A DNA stretch of 6,412 bases from H2-BAC3 sp045863035 (GTDB taxonomy: Bacteria > Bacteroidota > Ignavibacteria > Ignavibacteriales > Ignavibacteriaceae), in assembly GCA_045863035.1 (NCBI GenBank), contig BTUV01000131.1, positions 1 to 6,412 on the forward strand, written 5' to 3'. Of the stretch, positions 1 to 6,412 are shown one piece after another (positions within the stretch are counted from its first letter, which is position 1; each line of letters begins with the position of its first letter). Made by a program: the position numbers and the translations under genes. The notes beneath the pieces were generated by a model. The model made no database searches and was not told the DNA's origin. It saw nothing but the letters and a program-made list of their open reading frames with translations.

Positions 1-8
1 TCAGCATG

Positions 9-29
9 GCGGGTTATGAGAAAACCCGT
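9..29. repeat. Small inverted repeat (hairpin) near the window edge
   Basis: CGGGTT at 10-15 pairs with AACCCG at 23-28. This gives a six-pair stem, extended by one G-T pair at 9/29, around a seven-base A-rich loop. No T-run follows on either strand, so it is not a convincing intrinsic terminator. It lies beyond the kinase stop codon and could be part of the 3' processing or termination region of that transcript, or belong to an unseen neighbour to the left. Confidence 0.3.
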
Positions 30-81
30 GTTATTGCGTGCGTTCCAATATTTGTAAGATTTGGTCAGATTTTGGCAGAGG

Positions 82-132
82 TCCGGGGGTGCATCGGGTT
101 TTCTGTTCTTCGCAAAACACAGCACCCGCGGA
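82..132 (-). terminator. Imperfect stem-loop downstream of the kinase gene, weak terminator candidate
   Basis: GGGTGC at 87-92 pairs with GCACCC at 122-127. The stem continues outward past one mismatch (TCCG at 82-85 with CGGA at 129-132). A second inner helix pairs GTTTT at 98-102 with AAAAC at 114-118. The structure begins about 47 bases beyond the kinase stop codon, a normal place for a terminator. There is no U-tract after the stem in the kinase transcript direction, so intrinsic termination is only possible. It could instead be a 3' stabilising hairpin. Confidence 0.3.
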
Positions 133-178
133 GTGACGACACACAGATATATACTTTCCCGGTAATGCCATGTCGGTT

Positions 179-3100
179 TTACTCTTCCGCCAACTCAAAC
201 AGTATGGTAAACGTTGAACCTTTACCCCGCTCGCTTTTGAGATATATACTGCCTCCCATAATCTCGGTATATTTTTTTGCGATGGTCAGACCGAGTCCGG
301 TTCCCTCGTAGCTGCGGCTCATTCCCTCGCTTCCCTGCCGGAATTCTTCCCACACAACTGCTTTCTGGTCATCTGAAATACCGATGCCTGTATCTGTAAT
401 TGTTATCACCGCGTATTTTTTTTCTATATACGCTTTAATATATACCCCTCCTTTTTCGGTAAACTTAACAGCATTATTGATAATGTTGTTAACCACGTTT
501 CCCAGAAGAGTTTTATCAAGCATGCAGAAAATAGTTTCTTGCTCTGAGGTAAAGCTCAGTTCAAGTTTGCGGCTTTTTGCGACCGGTCTGAACAGAGAAT
601 AGGTTTCGTGAATTACTTTAATAATGTCGGTTTTCTCTTTTTGCACATCCAGTTTTCCGGCTTCTAACTTGGAGAGGTTAAGAATCATGTTGAGTGTACC
701 CAGCAGCCGGTTTCCACCTTTGTTTATCGTCTCCGCCATATAGAGCAGTTCAGAATTCCCCTCTAACTCCGTTTGCAGTATTTCAGAAAAGCCCAATATG
801 CCAATCAGCGGAGTGCGCAGCTCATGACTCATATTGGCAAAGAAAATGGATTTGATTTTATTCATCTCCTCTGCAGTTTCTTTTGCCTGAATAAGTTCCT
901 CCAGCATTTTTTTCTTCTCGGTTATATCTTCTTTGACCGCCACAAAATGCGTCACCGCCCCGTCTTCGTTTACCAGCGGAGCAATTATAGCATCCTCCCA
1001 ATAAAGCTCTCCGTTTTTTCTTCTGCTTTGCAGTTCGCCTCTCCAGCTTTTACCGTAAAGGATATTACCAAGCATTTCCTGATATACCTCCCGGATTCTC
1101 AGCCCCGACTCAACAATGCCCGGATGTCCTTCTGCCACCTCTTCCTTGGTAAATCCGGTCACTTCAGTAAAGTTATTGTTTATATATACAATAGAACCCA
1201 GAGGATCAGTTATAACCACGCTTACCGGGCTGTTTTCAACAGACTGGATAAGCAGTTTATTCTGCTCTTCCGCTGTTTTTCTTTCGGTTATGTCATGGAT
1301 AATTGCATAAAGATAAACTCTTTCTCCCTGTTTGATCGGAGAACTGTAAATTTCAACATCGCGTATTTCTCCCGAACGAAGGCGGTGCTTAACCTCCGAG
1401 CGGTTAATTTTGCGCTCCATTATCAGCTTCATCCGGTTTTTAAGCTGCTCAAGCGGACTGGTGCTTAATTCATAGATTTTCATCTTCTTCAGCTCATCAA
1501 GCGTGTATCCGTAAAATCGTGTTGCGGAAGCATTTGCATCCAGGATGCTGCCGGTTTCCGGGTGAATAAAGAGCTTTATGGCAGCGTGATTCTCAAACAT
1601 CTGCCTGAAATGTGACTCGCTTTCCCTTATTTTTTGCTCATGCTCAATCTGATCAAGATATATACTCAGCTCCCTGCCAATCACCTCAAAAAGCGACTGG
1701 TGAACTGCCGTATATAAACTCGCATCCTGATAACTCTGCAGTATTATGATGCCCGACCTCCTTCTGCCTGCCCGGAGAGGTATGCCCACCCACTGCCGCG
1801 CAAGTCGTCCGGTAAGTTTTATCAGACCAATTCCGGCCAGCTTTATTATATCCTCCCTGTTTAATATACAGATTTTATCCTGCTTCAGCGCGTAACCGGC
1901 AAGTGAACCCTCACTGCGCCAGGCGGAGTATGTCTCAGATTCATCTTTATAATACTCCGCGGTGAATCGTGACTGTTCTTCGTTAAATGTCGCAAAAATG
2001 AAGTTGGCCGTGTTTATAAATGCGCTAAGATCATTACGCAGCCGCTCAGCCATCTCCCTGGTGCTTTTTGAAATAAGAGCATTACCGGCTATGGCAAGCT
2101 GTATCTTCTTGATTGTATCTGCTGTTTTTCCCTCAGTTACGTCATTCAGAATAACCGCAAAGTGATCTTCAAATGGCCGGAAAGCTGAGACCGAAAAATA
2201 GCGTTGTGCTTTTTTATCAAAATCTTCTATCGTTACAGGGTTGCCGGTTATGGCTACATCACAAAAAAGGCGAATGCGCTCGCTGCTAAAACCCGGCAAA
2301 ACCTCAGTAATGTTTTTGTTTATATACTCCGCTGCCTGCACGCCTGTTATTTTTTCATACGCGGGGTTCATGCTTAACGTTTTGTAATTAATCGGATTCC
2401 CCTGTTCTCCCAGTACAATCTTATGGAGCGCAAAACCTTCTGTCATCTGACTGAAAAGTTTTCTATAACTTTCCTCCGCAAAACGTAATTCGGTTATATC
2501 CTGAAGCGTTCCCTCAAACCGGATAATTCTGCCGTCACTGTTTGCAACAAATCGCCAGGTCGGCAGTAAATAACGCAGACGGCATTTTTCGGGGTTGGTT
2601 CTGTATATATGAATTTCGGGAAAAACACCGCTCACCAGCGCTGCCATAGCGCTCCTGATTGGCTCCCGGTCTTCCGGATGAATGAGAGCCAGGTAGTCTT
2701 CACCCAGCGGGGGTGATAAAGCAGCTTCCAGATCAAAAAGACGATACATCATCGGCGACCAGTAGCCCTGCCCGGTTTCGGGATTAAACTCCCAACTGCC
2801 CAGCCCCGCGCTTTGTTCGGCTCTTTCAAGCCGCTTATTTAACTGCGTTACTCTGTACTCTGCTTCTTTTCTTTGATTGATATTAATAATTGTTCCTGCC
2901 AGCCGTGTTACCTCTCCTGCCTTACCGTTCCCCGCGACAGCGCAGCGCACTTCAAGCCATATATATTCATCCGAAGTATTACGGATTCTTACATCCATCG
3001 AAAAGTTATTTGCCGTATTGATGGTTTCATTCAACCGCTTAATAAGTATGCCCCGGTCATCCGGCTGCACCAACGCAATCCAATCATCAAAGGTCATGAT

Positions 3101-4606
3101 TGAGTTTTCGGTGTAACCAAGTATTTTAAAGAGGTTGTCTGATGCAAATAATTTTCCCGAAGCGATATCCCACTCCCACACTGCATCATCAACAAGTCTG
3201 AGAGCGCGTGCATAACGCTCCCGGTTTAACTCAATCTCCTGGCGTGCGGCACGTTCACCGGTCTGGTCGCGGAATACCAATACGACTCCCGAAATTTCAC
3301 CCTTGGCATTCTTGATGGGGGCGCCACTGTCAGCAATGGGAAGCTCGTTTCCGTTTTTCGAAATAAGAAGTGTGTGGTTTGCAAGTCCGGTTATCACACC
3401 CCGGCTAATCACTCTCCGCACAGGGTTTTCAGCCGGCGTCCGGTCGTACTCGCTGATAATGGTAAAAATTTCTTCTGAGGGTTTTCCTGCCGCTTCTTTT
3501 TCTTTCCACCCGGTTAACTGCTCGGCAACCGGATTCATGTGTTTTATGCACCCCCGTATATCAGTGGTAATAACTGCATCGCCGATACTATATATCGTAG
3601 TACGGAACTCCTGCTCCGCCTGCCAGAGATCGCGGTATATATTCCTCTGGCGGCGGCTATAGAAAAACAAACCAATAGCTGAAACGCACAACAGTGAAAC
3701 GCCGGTTATCATCAGCAGCAGTATAACCTGATAGTGCATCCCCGCGAGAATTTCATCCGTGTTAATCTTGGTAATTACGAACCAGGTGTTTTCTCTCAGT
3801 CCTGATATATATCCGTTTACCTTCGCCCCTTTATAATCAATACCCGAAACTGCACCGCGGCTACCCTGAGCAGCTTTTACAAGTATATCGGATGAGTCTC
3901 TTCCGGAAAAATATAGTCCGGAGGGTTCGTTATCTTTCGTGCCTTGCATGCTGAGAACAAACACACTGTCACCCAGCCGCGTTCCCATAAGAGTTTCTGA
4001 GGTGGTGCTTGCCTCAGGCCACCAGCTTAAAACAGGATTGATAAGAATATCTGTGTCAATAAGCAGTATGAGGGCCGCAAAGGGTTTTCCACCGGGAAGA
4101 GTTAACGGAGCTGTTACATCATAACCGATTTTATACTTCTCTGAATTATCATAAAAATCGGTTACCTCAACTGTTGAGTATCTGACTGTTTTTTGCACCG
4201 CTAAACCGGTTACCCGGCTAATGCTTGTTTCCTGTGCGGAAGTCGAGTAGAGAATTTTTGTATCAGCCGAGACAACGATGATGGCGCGGTAACCATATTC
4301 TTTAAGGGGAATTTTAAGCCGGTCGTTTATTTCCGATAATACCTGCACGTCTGCCGGATTTTCTGTCAAAGATTTTATCAACCGGGTAAAATTCTGATCA
4401 GCAGAAATCACTTTAGCGTCTGCTATCCGTTCCTTATGCCAGGATTCTATTTGTCCTGCTTTTAGCCCGGCTATAGCTTTCAGGTCCCCCTCTTTGTGCT
4501 TTACGGTCACTTCCTTTTCATGCTGATAAAAAACAACGCCCAGAATTCCCGTGATTAGTGTAATAAGAAGAAGCGCCAAAACGAGAGTTGATTTTTTAAC
4601 CGGCAT
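179..4606 (-). CDS. Membrane-bound multi-PAS/GAF sensor histidine kinase (orthodox, no receiver domain)
   Basis: Two-component sensor kinase that should autophosphorylate on His1261 and pass the phosphate to an unlinked response regulator. Domains in order: membrane segment 8-28; extracytoplasmic sensor about 29-290, Cache-like (a GQIESWHKERIADAK stretch after TM1); membrane segment about 292-316; PAS1 333-447; PAS2 464-580; PAS3 595-708; PAS4 712-828; GAF-like 834-992; PAS5 996-1110; PAS6 1116-1232; coiled linker; HisKA with FFANMSHELRTPL (His1261); HATPase_c with N-box NNIINNAVKFT (Asn1378), DTGIGI (1405-1410), F-box Phe1422 and GTGLGL (1435-1440). All catalytic boxes are intact, so the gene looks functional. 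No receiver or Hpt domain follows, and the protein ends soon after the ATPase domain. At 1475 residues it is large for the family because of the stacked sensors. Start: the ATG at 4604-4606 is the only ATG in frame after the upstream stop at 4658-4660. The ribosome site is weak (AGG 12 bases upstream). The ligand is unknown. The kinase call is certain; domain borders are approximate. Confidence 0.96.
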   Translation of the reverse strand: MPVKKSTLVLALLLITLITGILGVVFYQHEKEVTVKHKEGDLKAIAGLKAGQIESWHKERIADAKVISADQNFTRLIKSLTENPADVQVLSEINDRLKIPLKEYGYRAIIVVSADTKILYSTSAQETSISRVTGLAVQKTVRYSTVEVTDFYDNSEKYKIGYDVTAPLTLPGGKPFAALILLIDTDILINPVLSWWPEASTTSETLMGTRLGDSVFVLSMQGTKDNEPSGLYFSGRDSSDILVKAAQGSRGAVSGIDYKGAKVNGYISGLRENTWFVITKINTDEILAGMHYQVILLLMITGVSLLCVSAIGLFFYSRRQRNIYRDLWQAEQEFRTTIYSIGDAVITTDIRGCIKHMNPVAEQLTGWKEKEAAGKPSEEIFTIISEYDRTPAENPVRRVISRGVITGLANHTLLISKNGNELPIADSGAPIKNAKGEISGVVLVFRDQTGERAARQEIELNRERYARALRLVDDAVWEWDIASGKLFASDNLFKILGYTENSIMTFDDWIALVQPDDRGILIKRLNETINTANNFSMDVRIRNTSDEYIWLEVRCAVAGNGKAGEVTRLAGTIININQRKEAEYRVTQLNKRLERAEQSAGLGSWEFNPETGQGYWSPMMYRLFDLEAALSPPLGEDYLALIHPEDREPIRSAMAALVSGVFPEIHIYRTNPEKCRLRYLLPTWRFVANSDGRIIRFEGTLQDITELRFAEESYRKLFSQMTEGFALHKIVLGEQGNPINYKTLSMNPAYEKITGVQAAEYINKNITEVLPGFSSERIRLFCDVAITGNPVTIEDFDKKAQRYFSVSAFRPFEDHFAVILNDVTEGKTADTIKKIQLAIAGNALISKSTREMAERLRNDLSAFINTANFIFATFNEEQSRFTAEYYKDESETYSAWRSEGSLAGYALKQDKICILNREDIIKLAGIGLIKLTGRLARQWVGIPLRAGRRRSGIIILQSYQDASLYTAVHQSLFEVIGRELSIYLDQIEHEQKIRESESHFRQMFENHAAIKLFIHPETGSILDANASATRFYGYTLDELKKMKIYELSTSPLEQLKNRMKLIMERKINRSEVKHRLRSGEIRDVEIYSSPIKQGERVYLYAIIHDITERKTAEEQNKLLIQSVENSPVSVVITDPLGSIVYINNNFTEVTGFTKEEVAEGHPGIVESGLRIREVYQEMLGNILYGKSWRGELQSRRKNGELYWEDAIIAPLVNEDGAVTHFVAVKEDITEKKKMLEELIQAKETAEEMNKIKSIFFANMSHELRTPLIGILGFSEILQTELEGNSELLYMAETINKGGNRLLGTLNMILNLSKLEAGKLDVQKEKTDIIKVIHETYSLFRPVAKSRKLELSFTSEQETIFCMLDKTLLGNVVNNIINNAVKFTEKGGVYIKAYIEKKYAVITITDTGIGISDDQKAVVWEEFRQGSEGMSRSYEGTGLGLTIAKKYTEIMGGSIYLKSERGKGSTFTILFELAEE

Positions 4607-4645
4607 TTTCTGCCATAACCTTTGCTTTTGTGATGCAGATTGTTC

Positions 4646-4680
4646 TAAAATGTAAAGTTACAAAGAAACAAAACAAAAAT
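4646..4680 (-). promoter_or_regulatory. Possible kinase promoter region (weak)
   Basis: Read on the minus strand, this T-rich tract ends in TAACTTTA (4653-4660). That matches seven of eight positions of the TAnnTTTG box used by Bacteroidota-type primary sigma factors. TTTG motifs lie upstream, but the best one (4674-4677) is only 13 bases from the box, short of the usual spacing of roughly 19. A start just below 4646 would give a leader of about 40 bases. The call rests on position and partial motif match only. Confidence 0.2.
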
Positions 4681-4716
4681 GAATCATCCAGGATGAAGTA
4701 AGAATTACCATTTTTA

Positions 4717-4916
4717 CGCGGCGAAAGATCTCCGACCGGCTTGCCGCTGAGCATTCGCCCCCCGGAAAAAAAGCTGCTTTGCGGTCTGGCTTCCCGCCGG
4801 ATTATGGGGATTGTGAAAACTCCGGGAAAGATGGATTCTCCGGGTTTTTGACAAAACAGATTGCTCTAAAAACCGCTCTGCTCCGCGATGTAATACCTTA
4901 CAAACACGCGTTGTAG
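4717..4916. other. GC-rich intergenic stretch with short internal repeats, possibly a dispersed repeat copy
   Basis: This block is richer in G and C than the A/T-rich DNA on both sides and encodes no recognised protein. It holds a 14-base imperfect direct repeat (4734-4747 and 4784-4797, 11 of 14 identical), two copies of CTCCGGG (4820-4826 and 4838-4844), a GCGGC/GCCGC inverted pair (4718-4722 with 4743-4747) and a short palindrome AAAGCTGCTTT (4770-4780). It may be one copy of a genome-wide intergenic element or part of a structured leader. Neither can be shown from one copy. Confidence 0.3.
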
Positions 4917-4936
4917 CTTGAAGGATACTTTCAAAA

Positions 4937-5003
4937 ATTCTCATTTCTTCATTCCTCATTACTCATTCTTCGTTTTCATTCTCCATTCTCCATTATCAAT
5001 TAT
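4937..5003. repeat. Imperfect heptamer array (consensus ATTNTCN on the plus strand)
   Basis: Units beginning ATT or GTT recur every six to eight bases at 4937, 4943, 4951, 4958, 4965, 4972, 4978, 4985, 4992 and 4999. Most are exactly seven long, and those at 4978 and 4985 are identical (ATTCTCC). The plus strand is almost free of G here and the minus strand is purine-rich. The minus strand reads like GGAGAAT/GATAAT units. The array sits directly upstream of mnmE, and its last units merge into the promoter-like box at 5001. A seven-base period does not preserve reading frame, which argues against a coding role. Confidence 0.75.
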
Positions 5004-5008
5004 ATTTG
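5001..5008 (+). promoter_or_regulatory. Candidate -7 box of the mnmE promoter
   Basis: TATATTTG is an exact match to the TAnnTTTG -7 element of Bacteroidota-type promoters, 23 bases before the mnmE ATG. No matching TTG-type -33 element is visible at the expected distance, because that stretch is occupied by the heptamer array. If it is used, transcription would start around 5014-5018 and leave a leader of only 14-18 bases. This fits the lack of a clear Shine-Dalgarno sequence before the gene. Confidence 0.35.
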
Positions 5009-5031
5009 TGCATGAGAATCTCTTATTTACC

Positions 5032-6390
5032 ATGAAACTCCCTTCAGACCAGACGATTGCCGCTCTTGCAACACCGCCCGGAGCCGGCGCTCTTGCTGTT
5101 ATCCGGCTGAGCGGTGATGAGGCCTTCCTGATTGCGGAACGATGCTTTACACCCAAAGGAAAAAACCGCACCCTTAAACCCTTCCGCGTTCACTACGGAT
5201 ATATAAAAACCAAAGGAGGAGAATATATTGATGATGTTCTTCTTACTGCCTTCAGAGCGCCGAAATCTTACACCGGCGAAGATACAGTCGAGATTAGCTG
5301 CCACGGCAATCCGCTTATTGTAAGCGCCATCCTGAATACCCTTCTGCTCAATGGCGCGCGCGATGCCGAGCCGGGGGAGTTCACCAAACGCGCCTATCTG
5401 AACGGACGCCTTGACCTGAGCCAGGCAGAAGCGGTTGCTGAAATCATTAACGCCAGAAGCCAGTCCGCACTCCGCGGCGGACGTAATCAGCTTGACGGAC
5501 TCCTTTCCGCCAAAGTGCATGAGCTGAGAACAAAATTAGTTAATGCCTCTTCGCTGGTTGAGCTTGAGCTTGATTTTGCCGAGGAGGATGTTGAGTTTAT
5601 TGATAACTCCGGACTCATCCGTCTCATTCAGGAGATCATTGATGATATATCTGCACTGCTTGCAACCTATAGCTTCGGCCGTGTGATGCGCGAGGGAGTG
5701 AACGTGGCGCTGGTGGGGATGCCGAACGTGGGGAAGTCATCACTGCTGAACTATCTGCTTAAAGAAAGCCGCGCCATTGTAAGCGAAATAGCCGGCACCA
5801 CGCGCGATGTAATCCGTGAGGAGATGATTATAGACGGATTCCTCTTCCGGCTTTATGACACAGCCGGCATTCGCGCTACTGAAGATACCATCGAAAAGGA
5901 AGGAGTAGCCCGCAGCCGTGAGACCATCCGCTCGGCAGACCTGGTGCTTTTTATGAATGACATTAACATCGGAGTAAATCAGGAGTTATATATAGAGCTG
6001 TTATCACTCACCACTGATGACAAAATCATAACTGTGCTCAACAAAGCCGATATATATAAAGGAAGCAATGCTGAGAGCGGACTTGCGCTTTCGGCCAAAA
6101 CCGGCGAGGGGATGGATACACTGCTTAAAACCCTGCGCCAAAAAGCAAGCGGCGGCTCAGTATATACAGAAAAAACCGTAATCATCACCACTCAGCGCCA
6201 CTTTAACGCACTCACCAAAGCCAAAGAGCAGCTTGAGCTCGCGCTCGGCTCCGTCCGCGGCCGTATGAGCGGGGAGTTCATCTCCGTTGACCTCCGCAAC
6301 GCCGGCGACTCCCTCGGCGAAATCATCGGCGAAGTAACCGAAGATGATATCCTTAACAATATCTTCTCGAAGTTTTGTATCGGGAAGTAA
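5032..6390 (+). CDS. mnmE: tRNA uridine-5-carboxymethylaminomethyl modification GTPase MnmE (TrmE)
   Basis: Cytosolic, potassium-activated GTPase. With MnmG it installs the (carboxymethyl)aminomethyl group at C5 of wobble U34 in certain tRNAs, using a folate one-carbon donor. Seen here: the N-terminal folate-binding domain (about 1-118) with TIAALATPPGAGALAVIRLSG (Arg25) and SCHGNP; the helical domain with EPGEFTKRAYLNGRLDLSQAEA (114-134); and an inserted G domain with G1 GMPNVGKSS (229-237, Asn232 at the potassium-ligand position), G2 GTTRD (255-259), G3 DTAG (276-279), G4 NKAD (337-340) and G5 SAKTGEG (354-360). The protein ends in FCIGK with the catalytic Cys449. Its 452 residues match the usual family length of about 450-460, so it is intact. 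The ATG at 5032 is chosen because family homology begins at once. A TTG at 4918 would add 38 residues, encoded largely by the heptamer array. No strong Shine-Dalgarno is present. No mnmG or yidC neighbour is visible. Confidence 0.98.
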   Translation: MKLPSDQTIAALATPPGAGALAVIRLSGDEAFLIAERCFTPKGKNRTLKPFRVHYGYIKTKGGEYIDDVLLTAFRAPKSYTGEDTVEISCHGNPLIVSAILNTLLLNGARDAEPGEFTKRAYLNGRLDLSQAEAVAEIINARSQSALRGGRNQLDGLLSAKVHELRTKLVNASSLVELELDFAEEDVEFIDNSGLIRLIQEIIDDISALLATYSFGRVMREGVNVALVGMPNVGKSSLLNYLLKESRAIVSEIAGTTRDVIREEMIIDGFLFRLYDTAGIRATEDTIEKEGVARSRETIRSADLVLFMNDINIGVNQELYIELLSLTTDDKIITVLNKADIYKGSNAESGLALSAKTGEGMDTLLKTLRQKASGGSVYTEKTVIITTQRHFNALTKAKEQLELALGSVRGRMSGEFISVDLRNAGDSLGEIIGEVTEDDILNNIFSKFCIGK

Positions 6391-6412
6391 GTTTCTGAAG
6401 GATGAAAAAGAA

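Larger units (their letters stand above)
4607..5031. other. Divergent intergenic region between the kinase gene and mnmE
   Basis: This 425-base spacer separates two outward-facing starts, so it must hold promoters for both genes. In order it contains an A-rich stretch upstream of the kinase (about 4640-4680), a GC-rich stretch of unknown nature (about 4717-4916), an imperfect heptamer array (4937-5003) and a short mnmE leader. An 81-codon minus-strand reading frame spans 4714-4959. It begins inside the heptamer array, has an Arg-rich composition with no recognisable domain, and is not supported as a gene. No tRNA or other known RNA was recognised. Confidence 0.7.

Noticed and set aside
6..311. 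101-codon plus-strand reading frame at the left edge
   Set aside because: It runs through the non-coding region and into the antisense of the kinase C-terminus. No domain or ribosome site supports it.
773..1468. 231-codon plus-strand reading frame
   Set aside because: It lies wholly opposite the conserved PAS5, PAS6 and early HisKA coding sequence of the kinase. The protein shows no family features. It is an antisense shadow.
911..2107. LOV (blue-light) identity for one of the PAS domains
   Set aside because: No GxNCRFLQ motif with the photoactive cysteine is present in any PAS domain.
4811..4850. Intrinsic terminator around the CTCCGGG repeats
   Set aside because: The CCGG cores could pair, but the stem has two central mismatches. 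The two CTCCGGG copies are direct repeats, and no gene ends nearby on either strand.
4714..4959. 81-codon minus-strand reading frame in the intergenic region
   Set aside because: It starts within the heptamer array, is Arg-rich without a recognisable domain, and has no clear ribosome site or good codon match. It is kept only as part of the unexplained intergenic block.
4918..5031. TTG start giving mnmE a 38-residue N-terminal extension
   Set aside because: The extension is translated largely from the heptamer array and is Phe/Ser/His-rich. MnmE homology begins at the ATG at 5032, and that choice gives the usual family length.
5044..5520. 158-codon minus-strand reading frame inside mnmE
   Set aside because: It is entirely antisense to conserved MnmE sequence and has no recognisable product.
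6391..6412. ATG at 6402 as the start of a gene after mnmE (M-K-K)
   Set aside because: Only about three codons are visible and the purine stretch GAAGG abuts the ATG with no spacing. It could be a start or plain intergenic DNA.

Overview
The window holds two real protein genes, transcribed away from each other. A very large sensor histidine kinase lies on the minus strand (179-4606, 1475 residues). The tRNA-modification GTPase gene mnmE lies on the plus strand (5032-6390, 452 residues). Both are complete. No RNA gene, transposase, CRISPR array or phage gene was found.

Organism: a free-living bacterium of intermediate GC content, probably from the Bacteroidota/Chlorobi/Ignavibacteria (FCB) side. 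The clues are a TAnnTTTG-type box ahead of mnmE, poor Shine-Dalgarno sequences at both starts, a low-complexity heptamer array in the intergenic DNA, and a PAS-rich kinase of a kind common there. None of these is decisive, so the assignment is tentative.

Layout: 1-178 is non-coding DNA downstream of the kinase stop, with two inverted repeats, one of them a weak terminator candidate. The kinase at 179-4606 has a membrane-anchored, probably Cache-like extracytoplasmic sensor, six PAS domains, one GAF-like domain and an orthodox HisKA/HATPase core. It has no receiver domain. The 425-base divergent spacer 4607-5031 holds a GC-rich stretch of unknown nature (about 4717-4916), an imperfect heptamer array (4937-5003) and a promoter-like box where that array ends (5001-5008). 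mnmE fills 5032-6390, leaving 22 bases at the edge.

The two genes share no evident pathway. MnmE acts on tRNA wobble uridines with MnmG. The kinase must signal to a response regulator outside the window. The most unusual signal is compositional: the palindrome TATATA occurs at 17 sites, 16 of them inside the two genes. It arises mostly because Tyr-Ile and Ile-Tyr pairs are written with the ATA isoleucine codon, which is otherwise a minority choice.
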